DNA of 64,000 bases from CAZJUP01 sp964549275. Its GTDB lineage: Bacteria; Fidelibacterota; Marinisomatia; Marinisomatales; TCS55. The stretch is taken from the NCBI GenBank assembly GCA_964549275.1, contig CAZJUP010000011.1, forward strand, positions 1-64,000, in the 5' to 3' direction. Shown here one piece after another: positions 7,237 to 16,227 of this stretch. A program made the position numbers and the translations under genes. Every line of letters begins with the position of its first letter. Within the stretch, counting starts at the first letter, position 1. The notes beneath the pieces are model-generated. The model was given only the letters and a program-made list of their open reading frames with translations, was not told the origin of the DNA and made no database searches.

Positions 7237-8166
7237 ATGAACGACTTGATTTTAGGCTTATCCCAAGAGATGGTAAGCGGAATAGCTGTGGGGTCAATAT
7301 ATGCATTAATTGCTTTGGGGTTTACCTTAATCTATAAAGCGTCAGAGGTCGTTAATTTTGCGCAAGGGGAATTAATGATGGTTGGTGCCTTCGTTAATTT
7401 TTATTTTGTAACTGTTTTTCTTTCCAATACGCCAAACCCAACTATAACAACCTATCTCTTAGCCCTTGTAGCTACAATTATATTTTCAGTTCTTTTTGGT
7501 ATTGTACTGGATTTTATCATTAATCGCCCTCTAAAAGATGAACCCATTTTTTCCATCATAATGGCTACGATTAGTCTTTCGATTATTTTACGTGCTTTAA
7601 TGGCAATTATTGCAGGACCATTGAGTTTGGTTCCTTTGTCTCCATTTGACAATACGGTCATTTCCTTTGGAGGTATTATTATTTCTATTTTGGACATAAT
7701 TATAATTGGAAGTGCTGTCGTTTTGATTTCTGTCTTTTATGTGTTTTTCAATAAAACTAAATGGGGGATTGCCATTCAAGCATCGTCAGAAGACCCGGTA
7801 GCCGCGCAATTAATGGGAATTCCGGTCAAACGAGTACATGCATTGGTGTGGATATTTTCTGCTGTGGTTGCTACAGTCAGCGGTATTCTTTTAGCCCCTA
7901 GAATGTCTATTTTGGACACAACTATGGGATTTCTTGGATTGAAAGCATTTCCTGCGGCAGTATTGGGGGGATTTGGCTCCATTCCTGGTGCCATTCTTGG
8001 AGGAATCATATTGGGTGTGATTGAAACTATCAGTATGGGAACTCTTTCTTTTTATTTTGGATGGGTAAAAGAAATCAATGATATTATTGTTTGGATTGTT
8101 CTTATTGCAGTTTTGATGGTTAAACCGGATGGATTATTAGGTGTTGAAAAGGTGAAAAAAGTTTAA
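7237..8166 (+). CDS. livH: Branched-chain amino acid ABC transporter, permease LivH
   Basis: A 309-residue inner-membrane permease with about eight hydrophobic segments. Family signatures are SGIAVGSIYALIALGFTLIY near the start, FAQGELMMVGAF, and KAFPAAVLGGFGSIPGAILG near the end. LivH and LivM form the membrane channel of the high-affinity uptake system for leucine, isoleucine and valine, or for related carboxylic acids in some bacteria. It is the first gene of a six-gene set and its TAA overlaps the livM ATG by one base. No clear ribosome binding site is seen in front of the ATG. Confidence 0.93.
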   Translation: MNDLILGLSQEMVSGIAVGSIYALIALGFTLIYKASEVVNFAQGELMMVGAFVNFYFVTVFLSNTPNPTITTYLLALVATIIFSVLFGIVLDFIINRPLKDEPIFSIIMATISLSIILRALMAIIAGPLSLVPLSPFDNTVISFGGIIISILDIIIIGSAVVLISVFYVFFNKTKWGIAIQASSEDPVAAQLMGIPVKRVHALVWIFSAVVATVSGILLAPRMSILDTTMGFLGLKAFPAAVLGGFGSIPGAILGGIILGVIETISMGTLSFYFGWVKEINDIIVWIVLIAVLMVKPDGLLGVEKVKKV

Positions 8167-9197
8167 TGAAGGGCCGGTACGAAGACGAAAATTTGGTTTG
8201 GATACCCTTTCTCATAGGGTTGGTATTTTTACTTCCTTTTATTCTACAAGGCGTTACGTATAGTTATAAATATTATTTGTATGTTCTAAATGTTGCGGGT
8301 ATCTATATTATTTTAACAGTAGGGTTGGATCTTTTAAGTGGTTATTCCGGGTTAATATCCTTAGGGCATGCGGCATTTCTTGCCATTGGTTCTTATACTT
8401 CTGCCATATTGGTGGACCAAGTGGGGATTCCATTTGCTGCATCCCTTATTGTTTCGCCTATTATTGCCGGTCTTTTTGGATTTATAATTGGATTTCCTGC
8501 TCTACGAATCTCCGGAATGTATTTAGGGCTAACGACAATGGGTTTTGGGTTTATTGTAAAACGACTTATCATCGCATTGAGAGAATGGACTCACGGTGCA
8601 GGTGGTTTGGAAGTTTCTTCTCCCCAATTGTTCGGATATACATTCAGAACTGATTGGGATAATTATTATCTCATTTTCTTTTTTGCGGTTTTGGCTGTCA
8701 TAACAGGAAGAAGAATTGCCAAGTCAAAAATCGGAAGAGCCTTTATGGCCATTCGAGATTCTGAACAAGCTGCAGAAGCCTCTGGGATTCATTTATCGAA
8801 GTATAAAATGCTGGCTTTTTTTATTTCCGGAATGTTTGCCGGATTCGCTGGCGTATTATTTGCGCATACCAATCACTTTATTTCTACAGACCATTTTGAT
8901 ATTTTATTGTCTATCTATTTTATCATCATGGTCCTCGTTGGAGGGGTAAGCTCAATTTATGGTGCCGTTTTAGGAACCATCTTTATCGTCTCTTTGGATA
9001 ATTTATTTGTTCCTTTACTGAAAGATTGGATCCATGGAATATTTAATACAGAGGCAGGGGATATTCAATCACTGATTTTCGGACTTATAATGTTTTTGTT
9101 TATTATATTCCAACCCATGGGTATATATGGTATGTGGTTAAAAATGAGAATTTATTGGAAACTTTTTCCGTTTAATCCGCGGAAGCGATTCACCTAA
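8166..9197 (+). CDS. livM: Branched-chain amino acid ABC transporter, permease LivM
   Basis: A 343-residue permease partner of LivH. It shows LDLLSGYSGLISLGHAAFLA, the SISGMYLG-like FPALRISGMYLGLTTMGFGF segment, and FAGFAGVLFAH followed by LVGGVSSIYGAVLG. About nine membrane segments are visible. It starts within the livH stop codon (TAATG), so translation is coupled. The substrate is not determined by the permease sequence; the acyl-CoA synthetase at the end of the operon leaves organic acids possible. Confidence 0.93.
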   Translation: MKGRYEDENLVWIPFLIGLVFLLPFILQGVTYSYKYYLYVLNVAGIYIILTVGLDLLSGYSGLISLGHAAFLAIGSYTSAILVDQVGIPFAASLIVSPIIAGLFGFIIGFPALRISGMYLGLTTMGFGFIVKRLIIALREWTHGAGGLEVSSPQLFGYTFRTDWDNYYLIFFFAVLAVITGRRIAKSKIGRAFMAIRDSEQAAEASGIHLSKYKMLAFFISGMFAGFAGVLFAHTNHFISTDHFDILLSIYFIIMVLVGGVSSIYGAVLGTIFIVSLDNLFVPLLKDWIHGIFNTEAGDIQSLIFGLIMFLFIIFQPMGIYGMWLKMRIYWKLFPFNPRKRFT

Positions 9198-9220
9198 ACA
9201 TAAAACCAGGAGGTAATGGT

Positions 9221-10387
9221 ATGAAAAAAGTAACTGGATTATTGTTGATTATCGGAATTCTGATTGTCGGTTGTGGAAAGAAAGTACCGACTCCCGGAGT
9301 TACTGATAACGAAATCCTTATTGGAAATGTTCAGGACCTCAGTGGCCCTATGAAGGAATTGGGAGCGGTACTTCCGGCAGGGTCTAATTTGTATTTTCGT
9401 TATGTAAACGAGAATGGGGGTATTCATGGTCGACAAATAAGAATGTTGGTAGAAGACCACCAATATAATCCCCAAAAAGCGGTTTCCGCTGCAAAAAAGC
9501 TGATAGAAAAAGATCAAGTTTTTTGCCTGTACCAGCTTATTGGGACTTCAACATGTGAGGCAGTTCGTCCTTTGTTAGCTGAAACTGGAACTCCTCTCAT
9601 TGCCCCCGCCACTCAATCAGGATCAATGTCTGATATGACCAGACCGGCATCAGATTTAATATTTCATACAGATACCGGATATGATAAACAGGTCAATATT
9701 CTTGTTGACCAAATCATGAAAGATAATCATGACTCAAAAATCGGTGTGATTTATCAAGATGATGACTATGGCCAAAATGTTTTAAAAGGTGCTGCTGAAG
9801 CAGAGGCTCGCAATGGTGTAACCCTTCAAAAGGAAGCTTACCAACGCGGAGCTACAGATTTTGCTGGCCAGGTTGCGAACTTAATGAAAGGTCAAGTGAC
9901 ACACGTGATTATTGCCGGTGTGGTGAAAGAACCTATAATTGTGATGAAAACAGCTGCTGCCATGGGATATGCTCCACAATTTTTCGGAACCAGTCCAACG
10001 ATGGATCACCGGGTTGCACTTGCAGCTGGACCAGCGGGGGAAGGATTCATTGCGGCGAATTTTGCCTATCTATGGAACTCCGATGCTCCATCTGCAAAAC
10101 AATATCGGGAATTGTGTGAAAAGTATGAAGTTCCGAAGCCTTATATGGGGATGTACCATTTTTATGGTTTTGTAACCGCTCAATTATTGGTAGAAGGTCT
10201 TAACCGTGCAGGGAAAAATCTAACTCGTAACAGGTTAATTAACAGTTTGGAAAACTTTAAAAATTGGGATGGGGGCGCATTCCCACCTATCACATACAGT
10301 AAAAACGACCATGCCGGTTCAGAATCTGTAATTTTGGTTCAGGTAAAGGATGGCGTTCAAACCGTAATCTCAGACTGGATCGAATAA
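9221..10387 (+). CDS. livK: LIV-type substrate-binding lipoprotein
   Basis: A 388-residue periplasmic-binding-protein type I receptor that delivers substrate to LivHM. The lipoprotein signal is short, with the lipobox LIVGC placing the lipid on Cys17. The mature protein starts with NEILIGNVQDLSGPMKELG and has the typical AAKKLIEKDQVFCLYQLIGT and GVIYQDDDYGQN segments. A strong AGGAGG site precedes the ATG. A stable hairpin follows the gene, which should raise its level over livG and livF, as expected for a binding protein. Confidence 0.92.
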   Translation: MKKVTGLLLIIGILIVGCGKKVPTPGVTDNEILIGNVQDLSGPMKELGAVLPAGSNLYFRYVNENGGIHGRQIRMLVEDHQYNPQKAVSAAKKLIEKDQVFCLYQLIGTSTCEAVRPLLAETGTPLIAPATQSGSMSDMTRPASDLIFHTDTGYDKQVNILVDQIMKDNHDSKIGVIYQDDDYGQNVLKGAAEAEARNGVTLQKEAYQRGATDFAGQVANLMKGQVTHVIIAGVVKEPIIVMKTAAAMGYAPQFFGTSPTMDHRVALAAGPAGEGFIAANFAYLWNSDAPSAKQYRELCEKYEVPKPYMGMYHFYGFVTAQLLVEGLNRAGKNLTRNRLINSLENFKNWDGGAFPPITYSKNDHAGSESVILVQVKDGVQTVISDWIE

Positions 10388-10392
10388 TTATT

Positions 10393-10427
10393 AAACGGGC
10401 TCCGGTAATCCGGGGCCCGTTTCTTTT
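10393..10427 (+). terminator. Intra-operon hairpin/attenuator between livK and livG
   Basis: AAACGGGCTCCGG, loop TAAT, and CCGGGGCCCGTTT make a 13-base stem with one wobble pair, followed by CTTTT. The livG ATG begins immediately after. This should act as a partial terminator or 3'-end stabiliser for livK mRNA. Confidence 0.75.
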
Positions 10428-11189
10428 ATGGCTGATTTAATCATAGACCAAGTTCATATGCAGTTTTCTGGGGTGGTCGCTCTGGATGATGTGTCCTTTA
10501 CTGTAAAGGAAAATGAAATATTTTCGCTCATTGGACCCAATGGATCGGGCAAATCCACATTGTTTAATTGTATTAATGGTTTCAATTTACCTCAGGCAGG
10601 AACCATACATTATGGTTCTAAAAATCTGCTTAAAAAAGGATCCCATCAAATCATAAAAGAGGGAATTTCAAGAACATTCCAAAATGTTCAAAATGTTCCG
10701 TATATGACGGTACTCGATAATATTCTTTTAGGAGCACACCATCGGATAGATAATGGTTCAACCCTTCGTAGATGGATTTCTCGAAAGCAGCGAGAGCATG
10801 AGGAATCCATGGGATTGGAAATTTTAGATTTTTTGGGCATTGCCAATTATGAACAAAAATATATGGCCGGCCAACCCTACGGAATTCAGAAACTGACCGA
10901 AATTGCCCGGGCACTTGTAGCAAAACCAGAATTAATCCTTATGGATGAACCTGCAGCAGGAATGAATGATCAGGAAACCTATGAGATGGCAAAAATAATT
11001 TCTGAAATACGGAACGAACTCGGGATAACCGTTCTTGTCGTAGAACATGATATGAGCCTGGTCATGAGCATTTCAGATAGAATTTGTGTATTGGATTCCG
11101 GAAATATTCTTGCTATCGGCGAACCGGAAATGGTGAAAAACCATCCGGATGTAATTCGTGCTTTTTTAGGAGAAAATACTGATGCTTAA
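10428..11189 (+). CDS. livG: Branched-chain amino acid ABC transporter, ATPase LivG
   Basis: A 253-residue cytoplasmic ATPase. Walker A is GPNGSGKST (~residues 36-44), the signature region is PYGIQKLTEIARAL as usual for LivG, Walker B is LILMDEPAAGMN, and the switch His is in VVEHDM. The ATG stands five bases after a strong hairpin and has no Shine-Dalgarno sequence. It may depend on translation arriving from livK, or on opening of the hairpin. It overlaps livF by eight bases. Confidence 0.93.
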   Translation: MADLIIDQVHMQFSGVVALDDVSFTVKENEIFSLIGPNGSGKSTLFNCINGFNLPQAGTIHYGSKNLLKKGSHQIIKEGISRTFQNVQNVPYMTVLDNILLGAHHRIDNGSTLRRWISRKQREHEESMGLEILDFLGIANYEQKYMAGQPYGIQKLTEIARALVAKPELILMDEPAAGMNDQETYEMAKIISEIRNELGITVLVVEHDMSLVMSISDRICVLDSGNILAIGEPEMVKNHPDVIRAFLGENTDA

Positions 11190-11925
11190 ATTGGTTGGTA
11201 TTGAAACCTATTATGGAAAAGTCAAAGCGCTTCATGGTGTCTCTCTTGAAGTAAAAGAAGGACAATTGGTTTGTATTCTAGGGGCAAACGGTGCAGGAAA
11301 AACAACAATATTAAAAACCATTAGCGGATTGGTAGAACCAGAATATGGTACCATTCATTTTAATGGGAAGAGAATTGACAGGGATGACCCGGAAAAAATC
11401 GTAAAACTCGGAATAAGCCATGTTCCTGAATGGCGTAGAATATTTCCCGAATTATCTGTTTATGAAAATTTGATGATGGGAGGATTTTTAATAAAGGATA
11501 AAGAATTGCTCCATACCCGAATGGAAGAAGCATTTCTTCATTTTCCTGTTTTAGAAAAGCGAAAAAAACAACAGGCAGGTACTATGAGCGGAGGAGAACA
11601 GCAGATGTTGGCAATTTCCAGGGCATTGATGATTAAACCAAAATTACTGTTGTTAGATGAACCGTCATTGGGGCTTTCACCCTTACTGGTACAAGACATA
11701 TTTGCAACAATTAAAACACTTCATCAGTCCGGTGTGACTATTTTACTTGTGGAGCAAAATGTAAACCATGCTCTGAAAATCGCAGACTATGGTTATGTTT
11801 TAACAACCGGAAAAATATTTCTGAGTGGAACATATGAAGAATTGCTGGATGAAGAAAAAGTTAGGGAACAATACCTTGGCGAAGGGAAATACGTTCGTCG
11901 GGCCAAATTGTGGAGCGGAGTATGA
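11182..11925 (+). CDS. livF: Branched-chain amino acid ABC transporter, ATPase LivF
   Basis: A 247-residue cytoplasmic ATPase, partner of LivG. It has Walker A GANGAGKTT, the ABC signature MSGGEQQMLAISRAL, Walker B LLLLDEPSLGLSP and the switch segment VEQNVNHAL. It overlaps livG by eight bases and the next gene by four (ATGA), so the operon is translationally coupled. No unusual feature is seen. Confidence 0.93.
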   Translation: MLKLVGIETYYGKVKALHGVSLEVKEGQLVCILGANGAGKTTILKTISGLVEPEYGTIHFNGKRIDRDDPEKIVKLGISHVPEWRRIFPELSVYENLMMGGFLIKDKELLHTRMEEAFLHFPVLEKRKKQQAGTMSGGEQQMLAISRALMIKPKLLLLDEPSLGLSPLLVQDIFATIKTLHQSGVTILLVEQNVNHALKIADYGYVLTTGKIFLSGTYEELLDEEKVREQYLGEGKYVRRAKLWSGV

Positions 11926-13745
11926 GTTCTGTTGATGTATCCGTATATAATACGGTCCCGAAACTTTTCTGGTTCAATGTGGAAAAGTATGGTGAACAGA
12001 TTACAATTTGGCAAAAACAAAAAGGAATGTGGTTATCTACAACCTGGAGCGAGTATGGGGACTGGGTAAGGGATATAGCCAACGCTCTAATGGATGCGGG
12101 TATCCAGCGTGGGGATAAAGTTTCAATTTTGAGCCAAACTCGTTTTGAGTGGGTTGTTGTTGATTTGGCCATCATGTCTATCGGGGCAGTTACTGCCCCT
12201 GTGTATCATTCAAATACAGAAGAACAAGTGTATTATATAGCCGACCATAGTGTTTCTAAATTCGCATTTGTTGAAGATCAGGAGCAGTTGGATAAAATGC
12301 TGGCTATCTGGAACAAACTTCCAAATATTGAACAGATTATTGTCTTTGAAAAATTTTCCTTAGAGAAAAATTTAAAGGTCTCCAGTTTAAGCTCCTTTAG
12401 AAAAAAGGGAAAAGTATTTGCTCAAAATAATCCTGAAAAATTTCATATTGAATTACAAAAAGGGAATTCGGAAGACCTGATTAGTTTTATATATACTTCA
12501 GGAACGACGGGCCATCCAAAGGCGGGAATGATTAACAGCAGAAATGTCATTTCAGTGATTAAACATTTAGTGGGATTGTATGGATTAACACGAGAGGATA
12601 TGTCCATCGCTTATTTGCCGTTAGCACATATTGCTGAGAGAGATTTAGGCCATTTTATGAAACTCTATGCCGGAAATATAACAGTATTTGCAGAAAGCAT
12701 TGAAGATATGCCGGCGAATTTGAGGCAAACCGGCCCAACGGTTATGTTTGGTACACCAAGAGTTTTTGAAAAATTTTATGCCCGTATTTCTACGGGTGTC
12801 AAGGATGCCACCTGGATTCAAAAGAATATTTATCATTGGGCTGTAGACGTAGGTAAAAAGAGATCAGAATTAAAGGATTCAGGGGGAAAAGTGTCTTTAA
12901 TATTAAAACTGAAATATCGTTTAGCCCATTTTCTGATCTTCCAAAAAATCCATGATATTTTTGGGGGAAAAATCCGGTTTATGATATCTGGGGCGGCACC
13001 AATTTCTCCAAAAATTATATGGTATTTTCATTGGATTGGATTGGATATTTACGAAGTATACGGTATGACGGAGACAACAGGTGTGATTTCAGCAAATCGA
13101 ATTGGTCAAGTAAAAATCGGGTCTGTAGGACAGGTGTTTCCCGAAACTGAGGTTCGCATAGAAGATGATGGTGAAATTTGTTGTAGAGGCCCGCAAAACA
13201 TAAATGGGTATTATGATAATAAAGATGCAACGGAGGAACTGCTGACCGCTGACACATCAGGGATACAATGGCTCCACACAGGGGATGTTGGACATCTGGA
13301 TGAAGAAGGATATTTGTTTATTACTGATAGAAAAAAAGATCTAATTATTACGGCAGGCGGTAAAAATGTGGCGCCGCAAAATATTGAAAACCATTTGAAA
13401 TCCAGTCCCTATATTTCATTGGCAATGGTATATGGAGATAAAAAACCCTACTTAACAGCATTAATAACTTTGGATGAAGATGAAATTGCAAAATTCGCTA
13501 GAGACAGAAAAATTCTATATCAAGATTTGGCGGATTTATCTCAAAAAAAGGAAGTCATAGACTTAATCCATCATGAGATTTCATCTGTGAACCGAAGTCT
13601 TGCCAGTTATGAAACCATCAAAAAGTTTAGAATTTTAGAAGAAGAACTAGACCAGGATAAAGATGAAATTACACCAACATTAAAGGTAAAAAGGAAAATC
13701 GTTATACAGAATTATCAAGACGAAATAAACGAAATGTATAAATAA
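11922..13745 (+). CDS. Long-chain acyl-CoA synthetase (AMP-binding)
   Basis: A 607-residue ANL-superfamily ligase that makes acyl-CoA from a carboxylic acid, ATP and CoA. The ATP-binding motif is FIYTSGTTGHPKAG near residue 195, followed by YGMTETTGV, WLHTGDVG and the hinge/Lys region DRKKDLIITAGGKNVAP. The length and the FACL pattern suggest medium or long-chain substrates, but specificity cannot be read. I place the start at ATG 11922, which overlaps the livF stop and has GGAG upstream, instead of GTG 11910. Its tight link to a LIV transporter suggests that the transporter imports an acid which this enzyme activates; that is inference. Confidence 0.88.
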   Translation: MSSVDVSVYNTVPKLFWFNVEKYGEQITIWQKQKGMWLSTTWSEYGDWVRDIANALMDAGIQRGDKVSILSQTRFEWVVVDLAIMSIGAVTAPVYHSNTEEQVYYIADHSVSKFAFVEDQEQLDKMLAIWNKLPNIEQIIVFEKFSLEKNLKVSSLSSFRKKGKVFAQNNPEKFHIELQKGNSEDLISFIYTSGTTGHPKAGMINSRNVISVIKHLVGLYGLTREDMSIAYLPLAHIAERDLGHFMKLYAGNITVFAESIEDMPANLRQTGPTVMFGTPRVFEKFYARISTGVKDATWIQKNIYHWAVDVGKKRSELKDSGGKVSLILKLKYRLAHFLIFQKIHDIFGGKIRFMISGAAPISPKIIWYFHWIGLDIYEVYGMTETTGVISANRIGQVKIGSVGQVFPETEVRIEDDGEICCRGPQNINGYYDNKDATEELLTADTSGIQWLHTGDVGHLDEEGYLFITDRKKDLIITAGGKNVAPQNIENHLKSSPYISLAMVYGDKKPYLTALITLDEDEIAKFARDRKILYQDLADLSQKKEVIDLIHHEISSVNRSLASYETIKKFRILEEELDQDKDEITPTLKVKRKIVIQNYQDEINEMYK

Positions 13746-13869
13746 AATATTTATAAATAATAAATAAATTATTTAGTATAGTAAATATTACTTTTAGATT
13801 AATTCATATTTTTCTTGCCTTTTATAATAATTTTGTGTTTAATTGATATCACATATTTAGGAGGCAATC

Positions 13870-14958
13870 ATGCAAAAATCAATATACAGAGTGATAAAAA
13901 TATCCCTATTCATTATCGGTTTCCTATTTGTGGCCTGTGAAGATAAAAAAGAAGAAGCCCATCCATTGGTGGGGACATGGACATCAACCAGTATGGATTA
14001 TGGTTCCTATATGCAGGTCACCACAAATCAAATAGCATATTTCCCGTGGTTGGAAGCAACGGGAGATTTTACCGTTAAAGAATATGATAATGGTGTGTTA
14101 TCTGAATCTACATCAATGTCTTATATGGATATTGATGAAAATGAAGATTTAATATGGATAGGAGTAACCCTTGAAAATGATTCCGAATTTTATGAATACT
14201 CCATAGTGGATTATATTTCCAGTATGGATGATTGGGATATGTCAAGGTATACAAGATCAACTGGGAGTGATTATTATGATTATCGAGGCAGTAACTATGA
14301 TTATTCATATACTTCTTCCAACAGAACATTTACCTTAAATTTTGACACTCTTTACCGTGCGGTTTATACGAGTCAAGGAGAGTTCATTGATTCTACCCGT
14401 ATGGCATTTGCATCCGGGAGTCTAACAACCTCTGGAATGGAATTGACAGGAGGGACTCCTATAAAAATTTCTGCAGAAGAAGAATTTGTTGATAATGGCG
14501 TTCAGGTTGTAATCCAATTAATCGAGGATGGTACCGGGTGGGTCACCGAAAGTGTTGCAGGATACGGATCAGAAAGAGAGGCATTAACTTGGGTGGGTAC
14601 AGATTCAACATTAACTATGACATTTTGCTACGGTGAGGATGATGAAGGTGAAGATTGCAATACGAGTAAATTTAGTTATTCAATTGATAACGGGATGTTA
14701 ACATTGGTTCAGAGGATGAGTTTGTGCGAGGGAATTTCGGAATGTCTTAGGGAAGCAGAACAAAGCATGGGGTTGGATGAAGGAACGCTTGTGGATTACT
14801 GGTTTCAAATTAAATTAATTTTTAACCAGGCACCGTCAGTGGAAAAAATTCTCAAGAATGGGAAAAAAAGAAAGGTGTCCCGGTTGTTTCAAAATCATCA
14901 AATACAATCTGTTTTAAGGCAGTCTCCTTCTACAAATTATATCAGTCAAAGGAAGTAG
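13870..14958 (+). CDS. Hypothetical lipoprotein
   Basis: I do not recognise a family. The protein has 362 residues with a lipoprotein signal (FLFVAC, lipid on Cys20), then HPLVGTWTSTSMDYGSYMQV, which resembles the start of lipocalin-like 'LVGTW' domains. The middle is very acidic and rich in Tyr, Ser and Asp (residues ~110-150), and two Cys-containing segments lie near residues 255 and 292-300. The last ~40 residues are basic and may be an extension beyond the folded part. AGGAGG precedes the ATG, and an AT-rich 120-base leader separates it from the acyl-CoA synthetase. It converges with the SDR gene with two bases between them. Confidence 0.7.
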   Translation: MQKSIYRVIKISLFIIGFLFVACEDKKEEAHPLVGTWTSTSMDYGSYMQVTTNQIAYFPWLEATGDFTVKEYDNGVLSESTSMSYMDIDENEDLIWIGVTLENDSEFYEYSIVDYISSMDDWDMSRYTRSTGSDYYDYRGSNYDYSYTSSNRTFTLNFDTLYRAVYTSQGEFIDSTRMAFASGSLTTSGMELTGGTPIKISAEEEFVDNGVQVVIQLIEDGTGWVTESVAGYGSEREALTWVGTDSTLTMTFCYGEDDEGEDCNTSKFSYSIDNGMLTLVQRMSLCEGISECLREAEQSMGLDEGTLVDYWFQIKLIFNQAPSVEKILKNGKKRKVSRLFQNHQIQSVLRQSPSTNYISQRK

Positions 14959-14960
14959 GA

Positions 14961-15704
14961 TTATCCCAACAACGTTTTTGATGCCCACCGAAAAATTGGC
15001 TCAGGGAACCGTCTTAAAAGAAGAACAAGTATTCTCATTTGCCAGGGGAAAATATATGTCTTTTTCTTTTTTTCTATCGCTTTAATAATCTTTTTAGAGG
15101 CGGTTTCTACATCTAAGAGAAATGGTTTATTGGATTGTTCTTCAGTCATAGGTGTTTCGATAAAACCCGGACAAATAGTGGTAATTTGAATATGGTATCG
15201 GTGGAGAGTTAACCTCCAGGCATCTGCAATCATGCGAACAGCTCGTTTTGAAGCAGAATACCCTCCGTGAAAAGGAATCGGGAAAAACGAAGCCACCGAA
15301 CTAATTGGAACTAAAATTCCTCTTTTTTGTTCTTTCATTTTAGGGAGAAATGGTATCAGGGTATTGGTAACTCCCAGAATATTTGTTTCTAAAATTCCAT
15401 TGATTATAGATGCATCACCTTTCATTATATTATCGTGATTTCCAATTCCGGCATTTGCGATTACGATGTCGATACCACCAGAGGATTGAATAAAATTTTC
15501 AGCTGCCAATTTACAGGAAGAGGTATCGGCTACATCCAGCTGATAAATATATGTCCTTCCTCCAAGGGAATGACATTCGTCGGCTAATATATCCAATAAT
15601 TCTTTTCTTCGGGCGGCTAAACCAAGAACGGCTCCCCGTTTGGCATACTCTAGTGCGAGGAATTTCCCAATCCCTGTGGATGCTCCAGTGATAAATATCT
15701 TCAC
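14961..15704 (-). CDS. Short-chain dehydrogenase/reductase
   Basis: A 247-residue classical SDR oxidoreductase. It has the cofactor motif TGASTGIG at residues ~6-13, the structural NAG motif, and the catalytic Ser in PISSVASFF with the YSASKRA Tyr/Lys pair. Arg residues after the second strand (LAARRKELL) favour NADP(H). It most resembles the DltE/YqjQ-like group, but the substrate is unknown. It stands alone, facing the lipoprotein gene. Confidence 0.88.
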   Translation of the reverse strand: MKIFITGASTGIGKFLALEYAKRGAVLGLAARRKELLDILADECHSLGGRTYIYQLDVADTSSCKLAAENFIQSSGGIDIVIANAGIGNHDNIMKGDASIINGILETNILGVTNTLIPFLPKMKEQKRGILVPISSVASFFPIPFHGGYSASKRAVRMIADAWRLTLHRYHIQITTICPGFIETPMTEEQSNKPFLLDVETASKKIIKAIEKKKKTYIFPWQMRILVLLLRRFPEPIFRWASKTLLG

Positions 15705-15802
15705 TATAATTATTCCTGATTAATATTTTTAAAAAATTGATTTAAGGTGAATTGCATTCCGAGTGGTAAAATACTATTGCTTGAAATTTGGGAAATTGAA
15801 AA

Positions 15803-16174
15803 TTATTTAGATTTATTAGGATTAATCACCTTGTATTCTTCATCTGTAAAAATTCTTGAGACTGACATGAACCTCAAGCCTAAAGGGATTTCAAGGGAGA
15901 AGCTTGAACCTCGTCCTTCGGATACATCAACAGTTATATGAGAATATTTAAAATATTCAAATTGATCTTCAGACATATAGAATTCACATCCATGTATGTT
16001 CCCGATACATATGTCTCTTGAACCGATGATAAAATCACCCTTTTCAAAACACATGGGTGCAGAGCCATCACAACATCCGCCACTTTGGTGGAACATGAGG
16101 TCCCCATGTTTTTTTCTTAATTGGTCAATAACAGCTTTTGCTTTGTCTGTTACGCTTAATCTTTCGATGGTCAT
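15803..16174 (-). CDS. DUF779 protein (aldehyde dehydrogenase partner)
   Basis: A 123-residue protein of the DUF779 family, recognised by HQSGGCCDGSAPMCF followed by the IGNIHGCEFYMSEDQFEYFK pattern. The family is usually found next to AcoD/ExaC-type aldehyde dehydrogenases and its function is not established; the conserved Cys cluster suggests metal or redox chemistry. Here it directly follows an aldehyde dehydrogenase on the same strand. A perfect 13-base hairpin stands just before its ATG and no Shine-Dalgarno sequence is visible, which suggests lower or controlled expression compared with the dehydrogenase. Confidence 0.9.
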   Translation of the reverse strand: MTIERLSVTDKAKAVIDQLRKKHGDLMFHQSGGCCDGSAPMCFEKGDFIIGSRDICIGNIHGCEFYMSEDQFEYFKYSHITVDVSEGRGSSFSLEIPLGLRFMSVSRIFTDEEYKVINPNKSK

Positions 16175-16186
16175 TATATTAGTAAG

Positions 16187-16216
16187 AGAGCGGGCAGTAG
16201 ATTTACTGCCCGCTCT
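16187..16216 (-). terminator. Hairpin between aldehyde dehydrogenase and DUF779
   Basis: AGAGCGGGCAGTA and TACTGCCCGCTCT form a perfect 13-base stem with a four-base loop. On the minus-strand transcript it is followed by CTTACTAAT, a weak U-tract, so it may be a partial terminator or an mRNA-stabilising end for the dehydrogenase message. Confidence 0.65.
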
Positions 16217-16227
16217 TTGATCGTTAT

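Noticed and set aside
13746..13869. Bacteroidota-type promoter (TAnnTTTG) before the lipoprotein gene
   Set aside because: TAATTTTG is present near 13830, but no matching upstream element at the right distance was seen, and the region is too AT-rich to trust one motif.
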